64,000 nt of DNA from Luscinia megarhynchos (Eukaryota > Chordata > Aves > Passeriformes > Turdidae). Below, in pieces: positions 13,817-31,327 of the stretch; position 1 is the stretch's first letter, and every line of letters starts with the position of its first letter. The translations under genes were made by a program, and so were the position numbers. The stretch spans positions 23,528,330 to 23,592,329 of the forward strand of contig CM067566.1 in the NCBI GenBank assembly GCA_034336665.1. Reading direction: 5' to 3'. The notes under the pieces were generated by a model that saw only the letters and a list, made by a program, of their open reading frames with translations, searched no databases and was not told the DNA's origin.

Positions 13817-15349
13817 TAAACTGAGTGCAGACAGAGAACCAATTTGCACTCCCTGCTAGGGTGGAAAGGCATAATTAGCTGGGTTGAGAATTAGTCAGAC
13901 ACTTGTTACCGTGGCTTGTAAATGAGTAGGAGCTAGTGGCCAACTCTCAGCACTGCAGAAAGTTGTCAAGCTCCCACCTACACATGAAAGCCCAAAGGGA
14001 GAGCTGTCTCCTCTGCTTTCTTAGCTGATCATTACATACTGCATGTTTTGACTTTCTCTTCAAGCTTCTGAAAATTAAGGAAAATACCCTTTCTCCTTCT
14101 CCCAAGGAGTGCTCCCCATATTCTGTGTGTCCAGGACCTCAGAAAAGAGTGTCCACAAGCAAAATTCCATGTACAGGTGAATCTCCTATTAGTCTTGGGA
14201 GGCAGGTGAGAGAAAGGGGAAGAAGAGGGTATCAACACTGTGCTTGTGCATAAATTATTAGGTGATACTTAAAGGAACTTCCTAAATGCTAAAGTACTTG
14301 TATCCAGCCTCCATTTTCCAGGAGAACTTCTGGGCCCCTGAATCTCTCTCTCTAGACCTCTGCAGCATGGTGTGCCATGGACTTGCCCTTCCACTGAGCT
14401 CAGACAGAGCTCTGGTACAGTCTCATACAGCAGCTTAAGAGATTCTTTTGTAGTGCAAAAAGAGCTTGTTTTCCTAATTTGTATGTAAAATCTGAGTTCA
14501 TTACCTGGTTACATCAGTGTATCCTAGCCTACTTAGCCTTGTAGGATTCTTCTGCCCTAAATGGGAAGAGGCCCATATCTGATGTGTATAGCCACTTTGG
14601 ACTCCAGCTGAATGACTGAAGATATTTTTATCACTGACTGACCACAATACAGATTTTTACATTGCATTGATTAGTAAAACATTCTTGAGGTTAGTTCAAC
14701 CAAAATTTCATGTATGTGCTTGAAAAATGCTATAAAATTAACTATGAGTTAATTAAAGAAATAATAAGCATATGCACTTATACAATGTAGATGTTGAAAC
14801 TAAAAACACAATTTTACTTTAGCTTTAAAAAGTCCTTTTTCATGTGTTTTATTACAAAGCTTGCTAGCAGCCTTTTCAAACAATTTTAGGAAATCAAAGT
14901 ACACAACATTCTTTTCAATCTGTACCCTTTCTGTGCAATATCTTCACTTTCTGACATTGTGAAATGCTTGCAAAACTCCACCTCCTTTACAGGCCAAACA
15001 TGGGGGAAAGTTGTTCCCTAACATTTTCAGGCAATGTTGCATCAGTATGCCAAAAAATAAGTTTAATTCTTAACAACATGCTTATGTACACTTTGTAATT
15101 AGCCTGGAGATGTTCTTGACCCTAGAACAAGTTTTCAAACCTACTCTAAAACTCAGCTTCTAATCCCAATGAGGCACTGTGTTCTTGTGCATCATATCCT
15201 TACTAGACATTAGAATAATTATTCTTTTGGTTTGTTTGCTGTGTGTTGGTGTTAACAATGACCTGAGTTAATTATAAAAGAGTGTAATCAGCAATGTCTG
15301 GTTTTGCTTCACTGCTTTTTAAAGTGTATTAGTGTCATCTGCCCTTTCA

Positions 15350-19165
<3,816 letters not shown>

Positions 19166-22097
19166 TTACTATATATTAGCTATAGAGCAAAAAATGGAAC
19201 AACAATATTAATTTAAGCATTTTCTAAGTAGTGAGATTTACTTCAAATAGGAAATACTTCTCATTTTGATTTGTGCAGATATTTCATTTAATAAATATAC
19301 AAGTGTTGTATTTCCTATATTGAGATCTCTGAAATTATTTTTATTTCTTGGCCACTAGCTTTCAAAGTGTTTTTTCCTGAGCTTGAAATTATAATTACTA
19401 CAAATACAAATTAGGTCAGCAATAATGATAATAAGAAAAAAAAAATCTGTAAATACTGTAAAAATCCCAAACCATACAAAGGAGAAAACATTTATTGGAC
19501 CTTAACATGCAAATATGCTCAAATGTTTTTTCAAACTATAGTCTGATTAAATATACTAAAGAGATTCAATGACTCATATACTTTAATTTCTACTCTTTCC
19601 CTCCTCCCAAATTTGTCACAAAATGAGGTGTTAGCAAATTGTTTTACTTCCCTTTGCCCTCATCCTCCCCCCTTTCCATGCCCATCACCCTCATCCATTT
19701 CAGTAGTGGTACCAACATCCTATTCCCTTCTGTTGAGGTGATAGGTTAATTAGGGATGATTCAATTATGGGTCTCTCTTAAGCAGATGCTGCCACATCCC
19801 TGATTAACTCTGGAGTATTTTTGAAATACAGCTCGTTTTCTCCTGAGCTTGAAACACCACAGAAGAATTAAACAGATATTAATCCAACATTACAATGACT
19901 TGTGCAAGACTAAATAAGCATAGTTTTCAAGGCACCTTATGACTCACATTTTGTATGGGTTGTTTTTGTAAAGTATTCAGATTTAACCATAGCTTCAGCT
20001 CGTAACTCAGAAATTTTTTTTTTTAATTACTATTTCTTGGCATTTTATTATTTCTTTACACCTGAAAAATGTGGTGTTTTGAGCTTTGTCTTAAGCTGGC
20101 AATCTGAAAGCAAGCACTGAAGTATCTGAGAATGTCTGAAGGTAGGATTTATGGTATTTTGCCCTCTTTCCTTGGCATTCACACTAAACAGCTACTCTCC
20201 CCTGTCTAGCAGACAGGGTGCAGAACAACATTACTCTGTGCAAAACAGACCCTTCCCTGTGGGATAAGAGGAGTTACATCCAGCAGTCTGCATACAGAAG
20301 TCATGCAAAGTGCCTGATATGATGAAAAAATTCCTATGTTACTGCACCCCACATTGACTTCTCTGCAAAGACAAACCACCAGTGTATTTACCCCTGCTTC
20401 TGTTTTTTCACACACTAATCTCACTGCAGGCTACTCCAAGGAAGTGTTTACCTATGTTCTTCCAAGGGGATGGGGCTCAAGGGAGAAGACAACAAGAAAT
20501 TACTTAACCTGTTGTCTCCCCAGCAGATGAAGTACAGCTCTACTTTAACTCTGTGCTGCTGCTAAAATGCCTTCTCATTACCAGTGAGAAACATGAAAGT
20601 ATTAAAAGCAGTCTAAAGCTTATAAAAACTTCTATCCTTCCCAAAAGCAGTAGTGTTTTGAGCACAACGTTGTATGATTTTTTTATCATTGTAGTGACTG
20701 GAGGATGCTGATCACTTCTGACTTTAAAGCCATGACACAGAGTTTGCTGCTGGTACAAATAACCTCAGCCAGGTGCTACTTGCAAATCCAGATTTTTTGG
20801 GCTGCCATATTAACTGAAGCCTAGAAGAAACCACAAAGAGTGGAGTCAAAGCTTTGGTTCTGCTGCTGCATCCCTCTAATGGCTCTGCAGATATTCTCTT
20901 TGCTGAGAACTGTTTCCTCCAAACCCTTCAGGAAAGGTAACTTTGTAAGAGCCTGGGCGTCCCAGCTGAGAAGATGAATAATTATTTAAGTCTACTAGTT
21001 TATTTATTTTGTTTATCTTGGATGTGGTCTGTACAGGGTTAACAAGATCACAGTCTCAAGGGCTGATACTCTGCATGCTCATGCAGGTATCCACTATCAG
21101 GACATCACCAAGAGGGATTTGTTCTTACTGTAAGTAGTGGGAGTGATACCAACATTGAGATAACACTTGTTATGATTTAGCAGACAGCCTGTGGGGAGGC
21201 AGTAAATTCCTGCCCATTAGGGAAGAAGTTTCCACAGCTTTTGCTTTCTGAAAGTGCCAGCATCTCAGAACAGACCCTGGAGATGGCAAAGGAGCCTGGC
21301 CTGCAGAGAATGGATGGGCAAGGTCTTTGCTAAAGGGCAAGGAGGAGAGGGGAAACAGGGAACCTGGTGTGCCAGGGAAGGCTGCTCTGGCTGAGATGTC
21401 AGCCAGGACACATGTAGGAGGTGAGCAGGTATTTGCTGTTATTGATCCAAGTTTAAGACTTTGTTGTTATTTTAGGTATCTGTATGCTGTAACAAGTGCT
21501 TATTCAGCACAGCTTGTCACAGCTTTATTCACAGAGAATCCTAATTTCTAATAAACAGTTCAACAGTGACTGTGGTGGTCATGCACTGTGCCAATGACAA
21601 AATCCAGGCTATGATCTCTCAGCCTGAGCTGCCACACAGCACAGCAACTCCCTGGACTAAATCCTCCTTGCAATAGACAGCATCACTGGGTGAAACACAG
21701 CAGAACTCAGGTAGTGATCTCCTGGTGATGCAGTTTCTACCCACAGGAACATAAACCTTATTTCAAACTGGGGTTTACAACATTTTTGGAAAAGAAATGG
21801 AAAATGCCTCTTACTTGTTACATACTTAATGGTAAAGTAATTTCTCCCTCTCCTCTCTGCTAAGCCCAGCACTGACCTTCCAGAGGTGCTGGGCTCCTGC
21901 TGAAAGCAGAGTCCCTACACCTACTCACATGTCTGTACAGCAGAGGAGTCTTTTGGCCATGCTGTGCATCAATAGCCAGGCAGAAAGTCCCTGTGTCATG
22001 TATTAAAGCATTAAAAATCATGGGCTGTGAACAGTTTCACAAAAAAAAATTCCTCCAGAAATTCAACTGCATCATGGCAGTTTTCCTGAATTTCCTG

Positions 22098-22117
22098 AAT
22101 ACAAATATATTTGTATT
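22098..22117. repeat. Perfect 20-bp palindrome
   Basis: AATACAAATA joined directly to its reverse complement TATTTGTATT, in BEND4 intron 2. Confidence 0.9.
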
Positions 22118-25100
22118 TTTAAATCAAGTTTTGTAATATAATGTTATGTAACACCCTGAATATCTGCAATACTCGTCAACCAAACTTTTCATCTCATCAA
22201 AACCATAATTTGGCAAGATGTTGCCTGCTACTAATGCCATTATTCTGCTTTAGCACTCTATTAATTGAAGCTGGCATCAGCTGTGCAAGTTTGTCTGGGC
22301 TCAAGATCAGGCCAATGAAACCACCACCAGGTGGACATCTCATGTCCTTAAAAAAAATAAATCAGATACTATTTCCATCTTTCAGTCTTTGGAAGCATCC
22401 AAAATATCACAAAGCATAAAGAAAAAATGTATTTTTCATGTTTGGTTTAGTCCTGAAGTGAGTTGTCCAAACCTCATGGTTTTGAAAACACAACCCTTTG
22501 GTAACAGCTGCCTAGAGCTTTTGGTAAGGAGTTGATGTGCACTTAGGGGTGAAAAGCTGGGGGGCCCAAGCAGCTACTGCTCTTCAGCTGTCCCAGCACA
22601 GGGAGGCAGCTGAGGCTGCAGTCCCCACATGAAGCTGCTGATGAATGTATGATAACACCCAGAGTTAGAATGGAAATGGAAAATATTTCTACCTGCTTAC
22701 CATCATCATCATATTGGATTGACTGCATCATGCTACCCTTCACAAGTATGAGAACAGAAATACCCAATGAACAATTCCATATTATTGATAAAATCTATTT
22801 CCATCTGATAATGGTCCAATACTGTTGTTAGGATGTCATATTTCTCCTTTATTTTGCCAAGGGAAGGAAGCCTTCTCTAGACACTGCTCCAGATTTAATT
22901 GTAATTATTAATTTACCACTGATCCAACCATTTTTTACACATCACCATTAACTTCCCATCAAATCTATTTGTTATGTTTCTAACTGTTCCTTCTCTCTAA
23001 ACTGGTTGGTTTTATGGCCTCCTAGATAGTCTTTTGGGGCCTTCAGTAACATGTTTTTAATGTTTCCCACTTATCACCCTCTCTATTTCTTTCTTTTTAA
23101 ACTTATGCCTCCAATAATTGTCTGCAAATTACCACGAAGAACCAAAAACATCTCCATTATTGGTTTGAGCTGGGGTTTTGCTCATTATAAATGTTACTGG
23201 GACACAATCACTTACATTGGTATATGTCAAAATGAGAACTCTCATTTTTCCTCCCAAAAAGGCAGCCTCCTGTGTAAAACATTCCAGGGCTGTTTATATT
23301 GCCAAAGCACAGCACTGTGAAGAGATGCTTGGGCTTGCTGTAAATACAGCACATCTCCAGGGTAAATAAAGTCTATCTCCAACCTCTCCTGCAGCATCAG
23401 ACACTCCCAGTGAGAAGGGATGGCTCACTCCCAGTTTGGTTGCCTGTCTCTGTGCAGTGGCCTCAGCCCCATAAACAGACAGTAAGAAATCTGGTTATTC
23501 TGCTCATTAATAAGACTTTGTGCTCTGTAGCTGACCCTGGCCAGTATTCCTCTTGGTGCTCTGTAGAAGATGAGTCCCTTGGCACTCAGGACCATTTAGC
23601 TCTGACTCACCAGTGAGGAGGAGAATTGGGAAGGGTGTACATCTACACCCACCCCACTGAGGGCAGCAGCTGTTAGCTGAGACTGGCTCAGCACTGTGTC
23701 CTCCTTCACTCGACCTTGAGCGACGCTTCCCTCCGAGTTCATTGCAGGGCATTTCTAAATTGATGCTCCACTGTCAAAAAGATGTAACAAATGACAGGGG
23801 ACGTGCTGACGAACCACAGGGCTGTGTGAATTCCTTATAACATTAATGGAGATGCCTTTGCTGCCTGAGATTTGGACAAGTGGGCATGGCTTGGATTATT
23901 TTAGCTCCTATGGTCATTAATTTCAATAGTCAGCCAAAAGCCAGCAAAAACTGCATGGATGGTCCATGGAGGCAAGTTGTTGGGGGTGTGATGAGCTTGA
24001 AAAACAGCAAGGGGCAAGGAGAGATGGGGGAGGAACTGGTCTCAGTGCTCAAGACCCTGCAGAATTGGATATTTGTGACTGGATGGTAAAATAAAACCGG
24101 CACCCATTTGTAGTGAAAGCATACAGCAGAAATCAAAAGAATTGACACAGTGTGTAGGAGGGTGTTAAAGATTTCCTAAACTGACCTACATGCCAGCTGA
24201 AGGGAGAAAAATTAAAGCAAATATCCCATTGCTTTAAAAATCTCTCTCAGCTGTGTTTTCCAGGCAAATAATTCAATTTCTATTAATCTGCATCTGAAAA
24301 GCCACTGTACTTTTAATTTTCTTTTGCAATAGATTTCTTCCAGAAAAAAGAATGTTCCCCTCCCATATACCCCTGGGATGTACACTTCTGCATAAAGAAC
24401 AGATTAAAAGAGGTAAAACAAGGCAGCTGTGCATCTCATTTAAGTGATGCTGCCACATGCTCTTGTGGCTTTTATTTTTGTCTGTGCTCTCTCACAGACT
24501 CATTAGAAGAAGCCTCTTCTTGTGATCCCAGTCAGTAGTGAAGTCTGCCCTGTGGAAGAGACATCCTCTACTACACATTTCTACTGCTGGTAACTAACAG
24601 GGAAACCAAGAAGTCCCCTGTGAGAAGGTACAACAGTTTGTGTCACTAAAAATCAAATGTTTACTTGCAAAGGCCAAACCAAAGCTGAGACCTGGGAGTT
24701 CACCCTTGACAGACTGAACTGCAGCTCTTCACAAAACTCCCAGCAGCTCCAGTTTCTCAACAGACAGAAACCTGATCTCCCAAACTCTTGTGGGTTTCGT
24801 ATCCAGAAACACAGAGAAAACAGACAAAGCAAGCCCTGGTCTGCTGCAATTACATGTTTCAATAAGTTTCTGTACTCAGGTTGGTTTAGCAAAGCTGTCA
24901 CCCCCAGCAGCAAGCAAAGCTGTGCTACAAATTCAAAGGGGTTCTTGTGCCAAACACTGGCTGACCGTGCTTGAGGCTCTCTCAGCTCACAGGAACTTCA
25001 CACTTTGAAGCTGAACAGCAGAACAAGGCCACAGATCAGACCAAAACATCCAGAACATCAAGGGAAACCAAAGAAGTGGTTAAATGTGAACATCAAGAAA

Positions 25101-25194
25101 AAGGACAAAAAGAAAAATGACATGAAAAAGTGTTCATCATAACCCTTGATGGCTGCTTTATCTGTACTGTGGCTGAGGTAGGCTCTTTGGAAAC

Positions 25195-25325
25195 ATGAGG
25201 CTCTGAAAGTATAAAGGAGACAGGATTTGTAGGGAAAAGTAATATCTTTTATTAGATCATCCAATAGTCAGGAAGAAGAGTCAAGCCTTGGGCATACAAC
25301 ACCTCCTGGAAAACTTGTCTGACTT
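25195..25325. repeat. Probable ancient amniote interspersed repeat
   Basis: The core GTAATATCTTTTATTAGATC, preceded by GAGACAGGATTTGTAGGG and followed at the right distance by GGGCATACAACACCTCCTGG, resembles a widely dispersed amniote repeat that I remember by its TAATATCTTTTATTGGACCA core. The family name cannot be assigned from here. Confidence 0.4.
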
Positions 25326-27076
25326 TTTCAATTACATTGATTTTAACTCTACCTGCAAATCCCACTTTGCTTTGGCTACTTCCAGCCACCATGAATGCAG
25401 TCTCTGTAGGTGGCCATGACTCCACATTTGAGGGGATTTTCCTTCCCCATCCCTCTGCTATTTGCTGGAGTATTTTTTGCTGCTGGGCTAACAAAGTAAG
25501 AATAATCATTGTATTTATCACATGCTGCTTCATTTACTTAGTGATTTATATCTTTTCACTAGTTTCAGACTGGTTTATCCAAAACCATGCAGCAAAGCTG
25601 AGAGCACCAGGAGGCAAACCCTAACTCATGATTGTAGACCTTTACTTTAATCACCTGGAAATATTTTCTCCCTTTCAGGTAAAAACGTGTGAGAAAATCA
25701 TGCTGATAATAATGGTTAAAATCCACATCTTGTACGAAGCTCCACAAATATTTCACTACTGGGAAAGTATCACAGCCACAGTAATTTCTATACAGAGAAA
25801 AGAAACTAGGAGAACCGTTTTCTCCTCATGTGGATGGATTATTTTGTTTTGTTCTTAATGCTCTCAAAACCTTAAAGAGCCAATGATAAGTTTGCCAAAC
25901 TCCTTCCAGGAATTGCCTAAACTTTAATTATTTTTCAAAAGAAGACAAGATAACACACTGAATGAAAATGTTTCTCTTCTGTTCAGTTGAATTGAAAACT
26001 GAAAATGTTTGGTTAATATTTTGCTCTTAAAAAAAATAAATTGGGAAACCAGACAAGTTGAAAGAAGTTGCACTGCTTTAAACCCTAAGCACTGATAAAT
26101 GAATTGTTCTTCATTTATTCTACAGCTGGAACAATTAAGCTTTCACAAAAATTTAAGAATTGTTTCAGTCAAATCAAAGGGGGGGAGTTTAAGAAAAAAA
26201 ACCTACCCAACCAGCAACCAAAATATATGGGATATTTTATCCATGGAATCGTTTCTCTCCAGTGGTGATCTGCCAAAAAGTGATGCTAGGCTACAGGCAA
26301 AAAGATCCTGCAGAACTGCAGGGCTTCTACAGCAACAGGGCAGAGTCCTGAAAAAGGAAAAAATCTTATTTTCTGTGTCCAGAAGCTACAGGAGGATATA
26401 TATGTCTTCTGTAATATTTGTTAAAAAAGAAAAAAGTGTCATTGCCTTTACATCTGCAGAGGAAACACTTTTTCGTGGTAGTCTCTCTGTGAGCCTTGCT
26501 TTGCAAAGCTAGAGGCAGAGATGTATAGCAGCAACTATTTTTAGATTGCAAACTCTCATGGATTTTAAAAGGGCTTTTGCATATGGAAAGCAAAAAAAAG
26601 AAATGCAAAGTATTTCAGGAGAAGGATAAAATGATTCATATTATAGAGCAGAAGGGAGAGGTTGGTGCTTTCATATCCTGCTGGTAGAGTTGCTAGTGGA
26701 GCCTTGGTGCCTGTGGGGAGGGCATGGTGCACACTGCCACCACCCCACAGGGACCCTGCCAGCCTCACCCAGCAGCTCTGGAACAGCTGCATCCCACAGG
26801 GATGACAAGAGAAACCATTGCATGAAAAACCCTGCTCTTTCAGTGGCTGGATGGAGACACTCTGGCAACCCTCACACCCATCTAGCTGTGGCCTTGGCTG
26901 CCTCTCCACCTCACCCTTTGCCTTTCCTGGTCAGGTGGCCTGCACGATGTGCATGAACGTGCAGGGAAGAAAGTTTGTGCTCTGAGACTACTTGGATGTG
27001 ACAGATGGTGGCACACAACACTGGCACTCTGCAGAGGGCTTTGTGTCTCCCTCCTGAGGCATGCAACACCTTGATG

Positions 27077-27667
27077 TGCTGGAGTCAGTGAGTTAGGGGT
27101 CTCTCTGAATTCTTCAGAAAGAAATCAGAGTGCAGGGATTGAATAAGTCTTAGAGTGAGTTCTGATGTTTTTAGTAAGTAAAAGGTTTCAAATGCCACAA
27201 TAGCAGTGAGTGCTCTAGGGAAGGTTGCAAACATACTGATATCTTCAGTAGAGGCTCCAAGACCACAGCTGTAGACAGTGCTTAGACATAACAGAGTTAT
27301 AGTAAGAATATTGCTTACATTTCTTAGATGGAACAAGATAGATTCTATGCATAGTCTATTCGTAACCTGGTGTGCTAAGAAACTAGAATTCTAACAGGTT
27401 AAAGAGTGGTGGTCTGAGCTTGCATCTTAGTTTGTTGGAAAAAGTCCTATATAAGACTATGTATTGGGAGGGAGTTGTTGCTTTTAGCTATTGGCTTTTG
27501 CCTGGGCTTCTAGCCATTCACTTATTGCTTATTGCTAGCTGCTTTGCCACTGCTTTTTGCTATTGCTTGTCTGTGTACTGTTGAGACTGATGTACTTTGT
27601 ACTTTTTAACTATTAGCTACTTTGCTTATTAGAGAATTACCCGAAAGAGTCAGAAAGAACCTCCACA
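27077..27667 (+). mobile_element. Solo LTR of an endogenous retrovirus (copy 1)
   Basis: A 591-bp element starting TG and ending CA, flanked by a perfect 6-bp target-site duplication TTGATG (27071-27076 and 27668-27673). It has a TATATAAG box at 27448-27455. Its 5' part (about 27077-27400) is clearly similar to the reverse complement of 61100-61496, so both belong to one family. No gag, pol or env sequence is attached, so this is a recombined solo LTR. A 6-bp duplication fits class II (ERVK-like) elements best. It lies in BEND4 intron 2, antisense to the gene. Confidence 0.85.
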
Positions 27668-28229
27668 TTGATGGCAAAAAAAAACCAACAAAAAAGGCAC
27701 AGAAACAAGCTCCTCTTTACATATAGAGCTGGGCATTTCTCAAGTCACAGAAAAATTTCTGCCAGCATTTTCAGTAGTAGAAGCTCACAGGAGCAAAATG
27801 AACACTAGAGACAAAGATAATTAGACATTGCCTTTAGTTGATTTTTGATTAACTTTGCTCAGTGGTGGCTGTGAGATTGCCTGAGGATCTCTGTCCTACC
27901 ATGTAGCAAAATCTGAGGGAGCTCCTGTGCCTCTTAACACTCGTCCAAATACATGGGTCATTTCAGATCTACTTGGATATGTCACCAGAAAGCAGCAGAT
28001 GTATCTGATGATGATTTTATATGGGCAGGTGAAGTCCTACCTCCTTGCACATTTCTGATGTTTGTCAGCTTCCTTTGGTGCACTGTTAACAAGGAGTTTT
28101 TCATGACTCCTGGAGGGTGTAATATGACTATGATTATGCATGTTTGTCACTTTTAAAGGGAGATGAAGGGTAAGTATGATGACCCAGGTAAATACTTGAT
28201 GCTTAACCCAGCATTAATCCTAGCAAAAT

Positions 28230-28478
28230 ACAGGCAATCACAATGGTATTCAAATGACAAAGAACTAAAGAATATGAATATAATTAATTCCAGTCAAAAT
28301 AGTCTTATGGAAAGTAGATCTTGCCAGACTAACCTGATTGTCATTCTATGATCAGCATATAGATTTGCTTAAAAAGTTGGGCTGAACTATGTAAGATGCC
28401 TACACTCCTGAAGGGCATGGAACTTACTACCATGAGTTAGCTGACTGCAAAAGTAGCTACACTCAACACCAGCAGACT

Positions 28479-28520
<42 letters not shown>

Positions 28521-29395
28521 GAACTTGCCACTGACATGTCCAGTATTTGTCATTGCAGGAATCATCATTAATAGATCTGTTCCCAGAAAGGCCCAACAAG
28601 GACTAACAGCACCTTCAATCCTATTCAACATTTCTAACCAGTAGCACAAAGTGAATTAAAAAAAATTAGAAAAATTCTGGATGATATGGAAATTAACAAA
28701 TCAGCAGGCAGTGGGCAAGAAGGACAGTCAGAGTAATCTGGAACACTTAGTGCATGAACACAAATACAAAGTGTGCCCTTCAAGGAAGAAATGTGCCCAG
28801 AAGGAGAAGCTCAGCTGCACAACCCACCAAGGAAACCATGGGTGCAAGAGAAGAGTCTATTCACCTTTGATCAGGCTCATAGCAACATATTGCATCCATT
28901 TCAGTGCCCAGATTTTAAAGAAGTTAGCAGAAGGGGAAAAAAAAACTGCAAAGAAGGATTCAAGTAATTTGAGGAGTTTCAAACAGTACTGTTTGCTTCA
29001 TTTCTTTAAAATGGAAATTAAGTCAGCTTTCAGTATGTAAGTAACTTCAATCAGAAGTACCAAGACCTATAGAGCACTTCACTCAGAGGAGCAAAGTATA
29101 AAAGTCAATGGCTAAAAGCTGATTCCAGGTAGTCAGGCAGGGAACAAGGCACGTATTTTCACTTGGTTCTAGTGTAATTAAGCACTGGAACCAAGTGTCA
29201 GGTAAGAGACACAGCCACTGCTCACCAGAGACGGGAGGCCTTCTCAAATACTTCTTGAGTCAAATACAAGTTATGCTTTAGTGAAAGTCAAAAAAAGTTA
29301 CTGTGTTCAGTACAGGTGACTGAATGACAGCTGCAGTCAGATTACAGACCCTACAGGATCATTTCTGGTCTTACACCTGAAGGTAAGACTCAACA
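28230..29395 (+). mobile_element. Old, degraded CR1-type LINE remnant
   Basis: Low-similarity but ordered matches to a CR1 element. A reverse-transcriptase piece reads SRSCQTNL near 28317-28340 (compare the CR1 KSCLTNL motif). A stretch about 28885-28930 corresponds to the region upstream of the 3' UTR (TCCATTTCAGTGCCCAGATT). From 29100 to 29395 come GGCACGTATTTTC, TAATTAAGCACTGGAACCAA and AGGATCATTTCTGGTCTTA. Many indels and stops show that it is ancient. A (TA)n expansion sits inside it. Confidence 0.6.
28483..28517. repeat. (TA)n microsatellite
   Basis: About 17 uninterrupted TA units in BEND4 intron 2, inside the old CR1 remnant. Confidence 0.97.
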
Positions 29396-30168
29396 GGAGT
29401 TGGAGTCCACACAATTTCCTTTGTCATACAGATGATGTACCAACCACTGCTGAAACCAGTGACAGTGCATGAGTTATGGTAACTATATTTTTGGGAGGGG
29501 TGACGGAGTTACTGTAAATTTTGGGTTTTCTTTGCACTGAACAATGCTGCTTAGGGGATTTGCCAGTATCCCTATGGACCAATGCACAAAGGAAAAACAT
29601 GATATTATATAAATAATGCACAGTACATCCCTGATAGCTGGGGAGAAGAATTATGAAGATTGTTTGCATTTAGATCAAATTTTGCAACTGCCTCTACATG
29701 ATGGGCAGTAGCTGGTTACTGCCTTCATCCTTTCTGCATAGTTAGCACCTTTGAAGTATTTAATCTCTTTGCAGCTCATGCAGTACTATACATGTTTTTC
29801 TGCCAGTCAGAGACCTGTTCAATTAACTTTTCATGGATCTACCCTAAGCACTTCAAATTCAGGTAAAAAAGGTGCAGTTCCCTAGAGTTTATACATGTCA
29901 AAAGTGCATCATATGCTTCTTTCTTTGCTAAATTCCAATTGGCTTTTAGCATCACTATTTGAGGTGTATTTTTGCCTGTGCTGAAACTTTAGAAAATACA
30001 GGTCCAAGATACTTTGTTCTTATCCCACACCACTCTTCAAGTATCTTGGCTCACCTGAACAGTGAGAAGTCCTAGTTTAAAGAGCAAGAGAAGCTTTTCA
30101 CAGAAGAGGTTCCTATTTGATTTGTTTCTCTCTCCCAGTGGCTTCTAGGTATTGCTGAACTGGAAAAG

Positions 30169-30210
30169 TTTTTGTTTGTTTGTTTGTTTGTGTTTTTGTT
30201 TTGTTTTTTT
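30169..30210. repeat. (GTTT)n simple repeat
   Basis: Repeated GTTT followed by impure T-rich sequence in BEND4 intron 2, some 530 bp downstream of exon 2 in the transcript direction. Confidence 0.85.
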
Positions 30211-30733
30211 CAGATTTATTTGAAGATCAATGGGAAGAGAAATGTATTAATGCTTCTCATTAAGCTAGCAGCAATTTAAGAGAAACTGTTCAAGGTAAAA
30301 GTCAAAATTATTTCAGGTAAAACTATGGATATAACTTTGAATAGTTTCCTTAAGTAAGCAAAAGAAGGAGGTCCAAAAGGGAATTAGGTTCATAAGCTGC
30401 AATGTCACTTAAAGAACAAGACAGATAAAGAATTATAAAAGCACATGTTTAAAATTGCTATGACAAACCACCTGATATTTGAAATGTGGGGATTACAAGT
30501 ACAGAAGTACATCCCCACCTGAACACACCTTACTAGTGTATGACTCAATATTCACAGAGATGAGTATCAGCAGGTAATTTTCCACTGGGCACAGCTATAG
30601 GAATTTTGGCTGGAGACAAATTCCAGTGTTTGATTACTATGACTGCAACCTTTAAAAATTACTAGAACTTGAAATAAACTATTACCCACACTATTTTTAT
30701 CACTGAATGGCAACATTACATGGCAGGAGATTA

Positions 30734-31327
<594 letters not shown>

